Shown here: positions 43,298 to 50,956 of the stretch, piece by piece
How positions within the stretch are numbered: the stretch's first letter is position 1
How the letters are laid out: each line of letters opens with the position of its first letter
NCBI RefSeq assembly: GCF_002150035.1
Contig: NZ_NETS01000011.1
Coordinates: 558,001 to 622,000, forward strand
DNA from: Leptospira venezuelensis
GTDB lineage: Bacteria; Spirochaetota; Leptospiria; Leptospirales; Leptospiraceae
Length of the DNA: 64,000 nt
Reading direction: 5' to 3'
The notes under the pieces: generated by a model
The model's input: only the letters and a program-made list of their open reading frames with translations
Told to the model about the DNA's origin: nothing
The model's database searches: none
Position numbers and translations under genes: made by a program

Positions 43298-44470
43298 GTG
43301 AATGCTATGAAACAAAAAATTACAATTTCATTATGGCTGATCTCATCCCTCGCTTCGATAAGATGTGATTCTGGTTCCAATTCTAACCCTTTTCTTTTCC
43401 TCGCTACACTAAACAATGGAAATAGCAGTTCGGAATGGACCAAGCTAATGGGTGTGAGCGCATTAAGCACGAATGCTTACGGGATTACATACGATTCCTC
43501 TGGAAATGTGTATACAACAGGTGAAACCGGAGGGGGCTTAGACAGCCAAACTCTCAACGGCCTTTCCGATCTATTTGTCGTTAAAACCAATCGGTCTGGA
43601 ACAAAGTTATGGACCAGACTTTCTGGCGTGGCTTCGACATACACTGGGGCAAGTGGAATTTCTGCCGATTCTTCCGGAAATGTGTATGTAACCGGAGTGA
43701 CGGAAGGAAATTTAGATGGTCAAACTCTCACCGGCAATTCTGATCTGTTAGTCATAAAATACAATGGTAACGGAGCGAAACAATGGACAAGACTATTAGG
43801 TGTCGCTGGCAAGTATACAAGAGGAGTCGGAATCGCTTCTGATCCTTCCGGCAATGTATACGTAACTGGGCAGGCGGAAGGAAACCTAGACGGTCAAACT
43901 CTTACCGGTATTATTGATCTGTTCGTTGTAAAATACAATAGCAACGGGGTAAAGCAATGGACAAGACTATTAGGTGTTTCCGGGGTCGAAACGTACGGAC
44001 GAGCAATCTCCACGGATTCTTCCGGGAACGTCTACGCAACAGGCGATACGGACGGAAATCTTGATGGCCAAACCGCTGTCGGTCTTTCTAGCCTCTTGGT
44101 AGTAAAATACGATAGTAGCGGGACAAGACAATGGACCAGGCTCTTAGGTCTTTCCGGAGTCTACACAATTGGAACTTCCATTGCTTCCGATTCTTCTGGA
44201 AATGTGTATGCAACCGGTGAAACCGGAGGGGCTTTAGACGGGCAAACATACCAAGGAGGGAGCAGAGATATTTTCGTTGTGAAATATGACGACAGCGGTG
44301 CGAAACAATGGGCCAAACTTTTGGGGAGTAGCGATTTTGAAACTGGAAATGGAATTACCACGGATTCTTTTCAGAATATCTATATAGCTGGTAGCACGAG
44401 CGGGAATTTGGGCGGAAAAACTCTTACTGGTTCTTCCGATATGTTTATCGCAAGATTGAATCGCCAGTAG
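43298..44470 (+). CDS. SBBP-repeat beta-propeller lipoprotein
   Basis: 390 residues. The GTG at 43298 is eight bases from AAAAGG and is a better start than the ATG at 43307 (17 bases). The N-terminal hydrophobic segment ends with Cys in SIRCDSG, a probable lipid anchor. Residues about 45-388 are six nearly identical blades of about 57 residues, each with DSSGNVYxTGxTxGNLDGQTLTG, then DLFVVKY and a KQWTRLLG close. The DNA copies are similar enough to recombine, so blade number may vary between strains. Surface binding is likely; the ligand is unknown. It sits between two transposon scars. Confidence 0.85.
   Translation: MNAMKQKITISLWLISSLASIRCDSGSNSNPFLFLATLNNGNSSSEWTKLMGVSALSTNAYGITYDSSGNVYTTGETGGGLDSQTLNGLSDLFVVKTNRSGTKLWTRLSGVASTYTGASGISADSSGNVYVTGVTEGNLDGQTLTGNSDLLVIKYNGNGAKQWTRLLGVAGKYTRGVGIASDPSGNVYVTGQAEGNLDGQTLTGIIDLFVVKYNSNGVKQWTRLLGVSGVETYGRAISTDSSGNVYATGDTDGNLDGQTAVGLSSLLVVKYDSSGTRQWTRLLGLSGVYTIGTSIASDSSGNVYATGETGGALDGQTYQGGSRDIFVVKYDDSGAKQWAKLLGSSDFETGNGITTDSFQNIYIAGSTSGNLGGKTLTGSSDMFIARLNRQ
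43424..44463 (+). repeat. Six tandem about 170-bp coding repeats
   Basis: Internal direct repeats of the SBBP gene. Phrases such as GGAAATGTGTATG and CAATGGAC(A/C)AG(A/G)CT recur roughly every 170 bases. Unequal crossover could add or remove whole blades in frame. Confidence 0.75.
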
Positions 44471-44871
44471 GCAGCCTTCTGAACGGAAATCAGGCTTCCG
44501 ATATTCCTTGGGCCTGATTTCCACCAGCAATGGAGTTTATCTTCCTTCCGAAAGCGCGAAATAGAAGCGCAGTGGTGATTGAAAAGAAAGAATAGTTATC
44601 GATTTAATCTCGTCATACGAACTCCGGATCTCCGTTAGTCTCATGAAAAGCCATATATTCAGGGAAGATCAAAAATTAGAAATACTGCAATTAATTTCAC
44701 TTTTGCGTTATCCTGGAGAAAACATAATAATCCGGTGCTTAACACGTTATACTCATTTGATTTAAGTCCACCTTGTTTTTACTTGCAAATGAGGATCTCC
44801 ACTGACACCTTTGTCAACTATGTTGCGAAAATTCCTGCCCTTATTTCATATTCCATTTTTGCTCTTACATT
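44471..44871. other. Gene-free stretch before the IS copies
   Basis: No gene is supported here. It contains the terminator hairpin at 44484-44521. The left end of the first transposase copy is not recognisable as an inverted repeat. Confidence 0.6.
44484..44521. terminator. Stem-loop after the SBBP lipoprotein gene
   Basis: GGAAATCAGGC (44484-44494) pairs exactly with GCCTGATTTCC (44511-44521) over a 16-base loop, 14 bases past the stop. There is no clear T-run, but the position suits termination. Confidence 0.65.
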
Positions 44872-45684
44872 GTGCTACATTCGTTTTTTATTCCGAAAAT
44901 TTTGAAAAGATTCCAGAGAAAACCGCAACCAATTTCTCCCCAAAAAACGATAGGGGTGAACGTTATATGCAAATATTTCGATGATGATATTGAAGAAACT
45001 CCCCTGCATCACTTTAAACTACCAATATGGATGTTCGGATTCGTCCTTTATGAATCTATAATCCAATACCCAAAGGTAGTAACAGCAACAGAACTAAGTA
45101 AGAAACTAAAAATAGGATATAAAGCAGTAAGCTTACTCAAGAGAAGGTTTCAACTATTCGCCTCTGATCAATTACCAAAGTATAAGCAACTCACATTCAA
45201 AGCCTTAGAAGATAAGTTCAAGGACTTCCTAGTACCTCCGAATGAGAATAAAGACATCACCTCTAAGATGAGAAACAAGCCTTACGTATGCGTAGACACT
45301 GCCGTATTGTATTCTGCAGGTGAGAGAGCAAACCACGGCAGAAAACGATACAGACATAGTGGTGCTACATCTTCTATATACCTTTCAGAAAAATTAGGAG
45401 GAAGACAAGTTGGAACATTAGTCCAGACTATAGCAATAAAACAAGGACCACTTACCTACTTGCACTCCACTTTTCACAGATCAGTGAATCACTCTGCTCG
45501 TTCAAAAGACAATAAATATAAATTTGCTCGGAATCGTTGGAGTAAGAATGCGAATGTATTTGGATTGGATGTGCTGGTTGAAGCTGAGTCGATGTGTGGA
45601 GATAGGGATGCTTTTCGTGTCAATCCGAGAGCGCGGAAGAAGGGAGCGGTTCGGATTGAAAGGAAGGGATGTTTATCTATTTAA
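44872..45684 (+). pseudogene. Internally deleted IS1595-like transposase (copy 1)
   Basis: Homology to the longer copy 2 begins near 44998 (TPLHHFKLPIWMFG) and ends with the right inverted repeat at 45646-45670. The zinc ribbon is missing. Two internal blocks are lost: the one carrying the second catalytic Asp (TDQGYPWLW in copy 2) and the one with the catalytic Glu (VHNQVAEGNHRVLK in copy 2). The frame stays open because the losses are in phase or compensated, but the product cannot be an active transposase. Deletion joints fall at short repeats (ACAGA and AAGAATG). Confidence 0.8.
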
Positions 45685-47434
45685 TACACGTAATCCGAAC
45701 CGAGGACCACCTTTCCTCCAATCCAGAACCGCCCCTTCCATTAGAAATACCGAAAATATAAACCTCTTCCCAACACCCCTACCTAAACACTACAACCCAG
45801 CACTAAACACTGATTACTTCACGGAAATAACCAAGAAGATACTTAATGACTTCTACCCAAAACACTGTCCTACTCCTGAATGTAACAATAGAATCTTAGA
45901 TAAGGAAATCTCAACAAGACCAGATCTAATTAGATGTCCTCAATGTAGATATCTAACATCAAGACTAAGTTACACTCCCCTTCATCATTTCAAACTTCCA
46001 ATATGGATGTTCGGATATATCCTTTATGAATCACTAATACAATACCCAAAGGTAGTAACAGCAACAGAACTAAGTAAGAGGCTAAGAATAGGATATAATG
46101 CAGCCAGCTTACTAAAGAGAAGATTCCAACTCTTTGCATCAAACCAATTACCAAAGTATAAGAAGCTAACCTACGAGGCTCTAAATGATCAGTTCAAGGA
46201 CTTCCTACTCCCTCCAAATGAGAATAGAGACATTACTAAGATCATGGCAAAGAAGCCTTATACTTGCGTAGACACTGTTGTATTATATTCAGCAGGTGAA
46301 AGAGCGAGCCAAGGTAGGAAACGTTACAGACATAGTGGACAAACCGCTTCTATATACCTTTCAGAGAAATTAGGAGGGAGACAAGTCGGAACTCTCGTCC
46401 AAACTATAGCAATAAAACAAGGACCAGTATTCTTCTCATCAGTATCTAATCAGAAAGCGGATACGCTTGGACCTCTAATCAAAGAACATCTCCCTACTTG
46501 CACTCCCCTTTTTACAGACCAAGGATACCCATGGCTTTGGGGAATATACAAGAACCACAGATCAGTAAATCACTCTGCAAGATCAAAGGACAATAGATTC
46601 AGATTCGCTCGAAATCGTTGGTCGAAGAATGGAGTCCACAATCAAGTAGCAGAAGGAAACCATAGAGTTTTAAAAACTGCTTTTGCTGCTTACGGATATA
46701 TCAAGCCTAAATATTCCCAAATGTATCTGAATGAGTTTAGCTTCATTAAGAATGCTAACGTATTCGGACTGGATGTGCTGGTTGAATGTGATGGTGATGA
46801 TGCCAACGAAGGAATGAGGTGTAGAGATAGGGATGCTTTTGCTGTCAATCCGAGAGCCGGGATGAAGGAGGCGGTTCGGATTGAGAGGAAAGGATTTGTC
46901 CGGAAAATCCAAAAGAAAAGAACTGAAAATTGGCTTCAAGATTCTTTACAAAAAATCCAATTTGAATCCAAGACTTTTGAAGAAATTCCGAAAATTCAGA
47001 ATCATAACGGTTTCGGAATACTAAACTCCTCTTCTACAATTTCAAAAGCCAGAAAGTATGAACGACCCGAACTTGAAAAATACAATTCATTCTGGTTCAA
47101 TTCGAATACAAAGAAGTTTCAAAGAAACCGAGAACTCGAATATCAAAAGATAGCAAGTAAGATTTGGAACTGGATCCAAGCGGGCAGAAAGAAAGGTAAA
47201 CAATACTCAGTTATTGAAGTTTGTGACGAGTTAGAAATTCATAAAATAACTGCTATGACCATTCTTAGGAAATGGATAAAGCTCAGACTAATTACAAGGA
47301 GGCGGATCGGATTTGCTCGGTATGATAGAAGAATAAATTTCTACATAAAACCGCTAAAACAAGAACTACCTTTAATTCTATACAGTAAGCTCAGGACAAA
47401 GGCTTCCAAACGGGTTACAAGAAATGAAAAGTAA
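45524..47434 (+). CDS. IS1595-like DDE transposase read through into a winged-helix domain
   Basis: 636-codon open frame. Residues about 110-140 form a zinc ribbon (CPTPECNN...IRCPQCRY), then the ISXO2-like core: first Asp in CVDTVVLYSAGER (about 249), second in LFTDQGYPWLW (about 330) and Glu in VHNQVAEGNHRVLK (about 376), with RSVNHSARSK between them. The frame crosses the right inverted repeat (46870-46893) and continues as a linker and winged helix (KQYSVIEVCDELEIHKITAMTILRKW, about 565-600). The first about 45 residues are copy 1 read out of frame; no ATG follows before the ribbon, so the true start is unclear (possibly ATT at 45740). It overlaps the HNH gene by 11 bases. Confidence 0.75.
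   Translation: MLGIVGVRMRMYLDWMCWLKLSRCVEIGMLFVSIRERGRRERFGLKGRDVYLFNTRNPNRGPPFLQSRTAPSIRNTENINLFPTPLPKHYNPALNTDYFTEITKKILNDFYPKHCPTPECNNRILDKEISTRPDLIRCPQCRYLTSRLSYTPLHHFKLPIWMFGYILYESLIQYPKVVTATELSKRLRIGYNAASLLKRRFQLFASNQLPKYKKLTYEALNDQFKDFLLPPNENRDITKIMAKKPYTCVDTVVLYSAGERASQGRKRYRHSGQTASIYLSEKLGGRQVGTLVQTIAIKQGPVFFSSVSNQKADTLGPLIKEHLPTCTPLFTDQGYPWLWGIYKNHRSVNHSARSKDNRFRFARNRWSKNGVHNQVAEGNHRVLKTAFAAYGYIKPKYSQMYLNEFSFIKNANVFGLDVLVECDGDDANEGMRCRDRDAFAVNPRAGMKEAVRIERKGFVRKIQKKRTENWLQDSLQKIQFESKTFEEIPKIQNHNGFGILNSSSTISKARKYERPELEKYNSFWFNSNTKKFQRNRELEYQKIASKIWNWIQAGRKKGKQYSVIEVCDELEIHKITAMTILRKWIKLRLITRRRIGFARYDRRINFYIKPLKQELPLILYSKLRTKASKRVTRNEK
45646..45670 (+). repeat. Right terminal repeat of IS copy 1
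   Basis: GCGGTTCGGATTGAAAGGAA starts this end, matching the right end of copy 2 (46870-46893) and the start of the 42395 remnant. Homology between the copies stops just after it. Confidence 0.6.
45710..46893 (+). mobile_element. IS1595/ISXO2-like insertion sequence (copy 2)
   Basis: Left end CCTTTCCTCCAATCC-AGAACCGCC (45710-45733) and right end GGCGGTTC-GGATTGAGAGGAAAGG (46870-46893) are inverted copies with two single-base indels. The 1.18-kb span suits this family. A further AATCCGAACCG (45692-45702), inverse to the right end of copy 1, lies just outside, so the left side may have two nested end sequences. I see no target duplication: the outer flanks do not match. Confidence 0.65.
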
Positions 47435-47753
47435 CCCGAGGAAGAAAAGAAAGAAAATCTATAAGTTCAAAGCTGAGGATTTCTATAAGATCTTAGATCA
47501 CCAAGATTACAGATGTCTCCTAACAGGAAGAGAACTTCTTCCTGAAAATACAAACTCTGAGCATATAGTCCCTCTTCGTAAAGGCGGCAATCATGAATTC
47601 AATAATATCTGCCATGTAGTAGCTCCCCTTTCTAAACTAAAGAGATATTATACTGAAGAAGAAATCGTTCATTTAGCTGCGGACATTATTAAATGGAAAG
47701 GAGAAGATTATGGCTATAAAGAAATCCAAATCAATTTCAAAAAGAAGAAATGA
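47424..47753 (+). CDS. HNH endonuclease (small)
   Basis: 109 residues, very basic N-terminus (MKSNPRKKRKKIYKFKAED). The HNH core is YRCLLTGRELLPENTNSEHIVPLRKGGNHEFNNICHVV: His-Ile (EHIVP), Asn and final His are present, and only one Cys precedes, so no full zinc ribbon. It starts inside the end of the transposase-winged-helix frame and overlaps the next gene by 44 bases, so the three form an operon, presumably passenger genes of the element. Confidence 0.78.
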   Translation: MKSNPRKKRKKIYKFKAEDFYKILDHQDYRCLLTGRELLPENTNSEHIVPLRKGGNHEFNNICHVVAPLSKLKRYYTEEEIVHLAADIIKWKGEDYGYKEIQINFKKKK

Positions 47754-48372
47754 AAAATTCCCAGGATGGTTAGCACAGAGTATTTCTGATAATCTAAACA
47801 AGAAACATTCATTCTTTTTAAGAGAAAAATCAAATGAGACTAAGTGGGTTACCTGGGGTCAGTGTATTCTAAATGCTCAAAAGAATTTCATTGTATATCT
47901 AAAAAGAAAGCCTCCTGAAAACATTCATAAAAATCCCAATTGGAAGTATAAAGCAATTCAAGCAATCTTTTTGATTGAAAAGGTAGTAGTAAATAATCAA
48001 AGCGAAAGGCGATTATCACATGTCATAAAGAATCTAAATGATTTTGCCTCTAACCCTCCAAAATTCGATTCATCTGATAAGCTATTTCTTCGCACCTCTC
48101 ACTTAGAAACAAATAAGCTCAACGGCTTCGTGTCTGGCTTTCGAAATGCAGATCGAGACATCAAGGCAAAAAGATGGCCAATTTCAGCACATAGAAATGG
48201 CTTGCGAATGATGCGGACTGAATTTCCGGATTTAACAAGGAGTAAGTCGGATTGGGATATTTGTTTTAAACAAGCCAAAGCAAACCTAAGTCATTTCCAA
48301 GAAAGTGAATGGATTAAAGCTTTTGAAAAGAATCAAAATAAGTTTAATAGGATATTGTTAGATACGCTTTAA
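47710..48372 (+). CDS. Protein of unknown function, element cargo
   Basis: 220 residues, basic and mostly helical by composition. No family is recognised. It starts inside the HNH gene (44-base overlap) with a basic leader MAIKKSKSISKRRNEK. WVTWGQCILNAQKN and HRNGLRMMRTEFPDLTRSKSDWDICF are its most distinctive stretches. Tight coupling to an HNH nuclease suggests a joint function, such as a partner or regulator of cleavage. Confidence 0.7.
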   Translation: MAIKKSKSISKRRNEKFPGWLAQSISDNLNKKHSFFLREKSNETKWVTWGQCILNAQKNFIVYLKRKPPENIHKNPNWKYKAIQAIFLIEKVVVNNQSERRLSHVIKNLNDFASNPPKFDSSDKLFLRTSHLETNKLNGFVSGFRNADRDIKAKRWPISAHRNGLRMMRTEFPDLTRSKSDWDICFKQAKANLSHFQESEWIKAFEKNQNKFNRILLDTL

Positions 48373-48427
48373 GGTGGAGTAGACAAATGTAAAGAGTTAT
48401 AATAATATAAGGGTTATCTACTCCATC
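48373..48427. terminator. Long stem-loop at the end of the element operon
   Basis: GGTGGAGTAGA (48373-48383) pairs with TCTACTCCATC (48417-48427), 11 positions with one G-T wobble and a 33-base AT-rich loop. It begins right at the stop codon of the unknown gene. It may terminate the cargo operon or mark the right border of the module. Confidence 0.5.
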
Positions 48428-48457
48428 TGGCTAATTAAAGGAGAATTTCAACAGAAT

Positions 48458-48730
48458 TCAATTAAACCAGAATCGATGAATTTCTTCTATAAAATATTCA
48501 TCAGTTATTGGATATCCTGATTTAGAGCCAATTACTGAATCGATCCCACAATTTGGACAAAGAGCCGTTTTACCCCTTGGATCTTCTTCGTCGCACCATT
48601 CCAATATCTTTTCTGGATCAAAATTCGATCGGCAATAGAAACAACAACACAGGTCACTTTCCATAATTTCAGAATGATGAAATATAGAATGCTTATGAGC
48701 TTTTCTTAAAAATTCTTCGGTAAATTTCAT
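48458..48730 (-). CDS. Small cytoplasmic protein with two Cys pairs
   Basis: 90 residues with no signal or helix span. DLCCCFYCRSNF and ALCPNCGIDSVIG give two CxxC-like pairs that probably bind one zinc ion. The layout (N-terminal HKHSIFHHSEI, C-terminal YPITDEYFIEEIHRFWF) matches a widespread family of small cytoplasmic proteins without known function, often seen near Rhs or mobile loci. Convergent with the element operon. Confidence 0.65.
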   Translation of the reverse strand: MKFTEEFLRKAHKHSIFHHSEIMESDLCCCFYCRSNFDPEKILEWCDEEDPRGKTALCPNCGIDSVIGSKSGYPITDEYFIEEIHRFWFN

Positions 48731-49001
48731 CGGCCTATTTTCTCTTGGATCGACTTTTCTAAAACCTTCATTTACTAAGTCCCCAATGCCTATCGGGTCT
48801 AGATGATATTGTCTCCCTCATTTGAAGTTGTATTAAACAATGAGCACAAGAAGGAAATCTCGGAAAAACAAAGACATTTGTTATCCCTGTTCCAGCACAA
48901 TCTTATAAGTAAATTTCTGCAAGGCAAGTTTTAAGGGACCTGATTCTAAGTAAGCGTATCGATTTCTACAGCTTCCATGCTCTCTCAATTCATCGTAGCT
49001 G

Positions 49002-49745
49002 CTACCGAATTGTGCAATTCCCTTTAGTTATATAATCTTTGATATTTTCCAATGGGAACGGATTACTATACAGAATAACTCCTTTCGAAACGGCCCGTGG
49101 AGGTATTAAAATACTTCCCGAATCGATCTTATTGTTGAAATCAAGCGTCGTAACAAAATTCAGATCTGAAAAATAACTTCCTCCAACTTTTGATGGATGG
49201 TTTTTATCTATCTCTTGCTTTAAATAATCCATTTCTTCGCATTTACCTTCAAGACATGCGAACATGGCATTTATTGTGTAGATCGTTATGGCCGATATTG
49301 CTATGAAATTATAGAAATTTTTGACGGTTCCCTTCCAATTGAAGCAACTAACTTGTTTTGGGTATTCCGTTGATTTTAACGGAATTAAGCTATTATCATC
49401 CAACTGAAGATTTAAGTTCCTGAGAGAGAATGATTCAGTCTCGTCCGAGTCGTTTTGAATTAAAATTAGCCCTACTAGATAATCCTGGGAAAGGTGAATT
49501 AATGCTGAATCAGTATTATCTACAACAAAATTAGAAAGCAGATGATCAACGAAAGGAGAATCTGACTTTAGTAAGATTATTCTCCCTTTGATATCATGAT
49601 CCGATATCCTAAAGACTTTTATAACGTTTAGTTCTTCATCCCTAATTGTATCTGGATGAAAATCAATGGATTGCTTATCTCGATCGGGAAGTAAGCATTG
49701 GCATAGGAATAACGATATTAGGAAAAATAGATGATTTATTTTCAT
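49002..49745 (-). CDS. Lipoprotein of unknown function
   Basis: 247 residues. The N-terminus (MKINHLFFLISLFLCQC) ends in a lipobox-like LCQC. No domain is recognised; a hydrophobic stretch around residues 140-160 (FYNFIAISAITIYTINAMF) could be a helix span, followed by Cys-containing CLEGKCEEMDYLKQEID. Last of three small lipoprotein genes behind the Rhs gene on the same strand, 78 bases after the previous one. The 271 bases beyond it (48731-49001) show nothing I can support. Confidence 0.6.
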   Translation of the reverse strand: MKINHLFFLISLFLCQCLLPDRDKQSIDFHPDTIRDEELNVIKVFRISDHDIKGRIILLKSDSPFVDHLLSNFVVDNTDSALIHLSQDYLVGLILIQNDSDETESFSLRNLNLQLDDNSLIPLKSTEYPKQVSCFNWKGTVKNFYNFIAISAITIYTINAMFACLEGKCEEMDYLKQEIDKNHPSKVGGSYFSDLNFVTTLDFNNKIDSGSILIPPRAVSKGVILYSNPFPLENIKDYITKGNCTIR

Positions 49746-49823
49746 TCTTAGGTATTAAAGAATTTCCCAATAAACTCCAGGAAACTTTAAAATGCAATTA
49801 ATTGCACTTAAGGTCCAATGCAT

Positions 49824-50276
49824 TCACTTATTCTTCGAAGGGGTATTAGAACTTTTACCCATGTTTTTATCGATATACAAATCGTTAGGGCTTATATTAC
49901 AATAATCACTGCTCAAATAAGTTGTAAATGAGTCAAAGTCAGTAAGGACTCCGAAAGACCGAATTACTGTTGCACAATCTTCTACATCTCTCTTTTTATA
50001 ATATTTAGATTCATCAACTTTGAAAACTAATTCATCTATAAATGATGCATATAGTACATCTGCGATTACATAGGATTCCAATTCAGATCCAGTTTTGCCC
50101 TGCGCTGTAAAAGCTGCATTTGCAGTTAGGTAATCCCCTACCATTGCAGCATTTATGAGCCTTTTTTTAGCCTCATCTCCCTTATAGGTATCAGTAAGAC
50201 CTAAAGTGTCGACGACCAGGCAATTTACTAAAAAACTGTATAATAGCGTAATTATAAATATGTTAATCTTTTTCAT
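49824..50276 (-). CDS. Small Leptospira-type lipoprotein
   Basis: 150 residues. Signal and lipobox FLVNC at residue 19, then a helical domain with AKKRLINAAMVGDYLTANAAF, YVIADVLYASFIDELVF and a late Cys pair (EDCATVIRS, SSDYCNIS). It resembles small leptospiral lipoproteins with Tyr-rich and paired Cys C-termini. AGGA precedes the ATG. Second lipoprotein gene downstream of the Rhs gene; role unknown, accessory to the Rhs system possible. Confidence 0.65.
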   Translation of the reverse strand: MKKINIFIITLLYSFLVNCLVVDTLGLTDTYKGDEAKKRLINAAMVGDYLTANAAFTAQGKTGSELESYVIADVLYASFIDELVFKVDESKYYKKRDVEDCATVIRSFGVLTDFDSFTTYLSSDYCNISPNDLYIDKNMGKSSNTPSKNK

Positions 50277-50380
50277 TTGTCCGTCCTGGGGATTTTATAA
50301 AGAATATACAGAAACAATTTTCTACTAAGTTACATCAGTAACGAAAGATTACCATTAAATTAATCAACTCTATTCACTAA

Positions 50381-50956
50381 TTAAAATTTACATTTTTCAT
50401 AGTTACTTTCTAAAAAGCTACTTTCTATACTAGCTGTTAAAGTAACCAAGGTATGTCCTGCATTGGCCTGTCGCTCATCCGAATTTTTTGGTTCAGGATA
50501 TGGAAATCCTTTATAATGAAGAGTAATTCTAAGAGATTTGTTTTCCGAAAGGTTGACATCTTCAAATATTTTGGTGGTATACCCATACAAATATTTCCCG
50601 AGACGAACCTCGTATTTATTTTCCCCGCCATATATAGGAAAAACCAATTCACATCCCGCAGGGAATCTGAATTGTTCGTAATTGTTCCAAAGCTTGAAAA
50701 AATTCAGTCCTCTATCTGGATTTATTAAAACGCTTCTCTCAAAGACGGTCCCCTTTTCTTCTCTCAATACAGCTATCATATATTCCTTATAGGAAAGCCT
50801 TTGAGTTCCATCAGAAAATTCGTTTGGCAAATAGATTTTAATAAAGTTATTTTTCGAATCGAAAACTGGATTTGGCATATGTTGCCAATACAAAATATTA
50901 CCTCTACAGTTCATAATAAACGAAATAGAAAAAATAAATATCAACAACCGATTCAC
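50381..50956 (-). CDS. Lipoprotein coupled to the Rhs protein (immunity candidate)
   Basis: 191 residues from the GTG at 50956. The frame is open to an ATG at 50971, but the GTG has GGAGGGAG five to seven bases upstream and gives a GTGA overlap with the Rhs stop codon, the usual sign of translational coupling. The N-terminus ends in SFIMNC, a relaxed lipobox, so the product is probably an exported lipoprotein. The body is beta-rich by composition (VFDSKNNFIKIYLPNEF, RITLHYKGFPYPEP) with no recognised family. Its place directly behind a polymorphic-toxin-like gene suggests an immunity or chaperone role; this is inference. Confidence 0.65.
   Translation of the reverse strand: MNRLLIFIFSISFIMNCRGNILYWQHMPNPVFDSKNNFIKIYLPNEFSDGTQRLSYKEYMIAVLREEKGTVFERSVLINPDRGLNFFKLWNNYEQFRFPAGCELVFPIYGGENKYEVRLGKYLYGYTTKIFEDVNLSENKSLRITLHYKGFPYPEPKNSDERQANAGHTLVTLTASIESSFLESNYEKCKF

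Noticed and set aside
43424..44463. Regular repeats considered as a CRISPR array
   Set aside because: The period is about 170 bases and the repeats encode propeller blades in frame. No short palindromic repeat or unique spacers, and no cas genes.
45690..46905. Target-site duplication flanking IS copy 2
   Set aside because: The bases outside the two inverted ends (AGGACCAC on the left, ATTTGTCC on the right) do not match, so no duplication is claimed.
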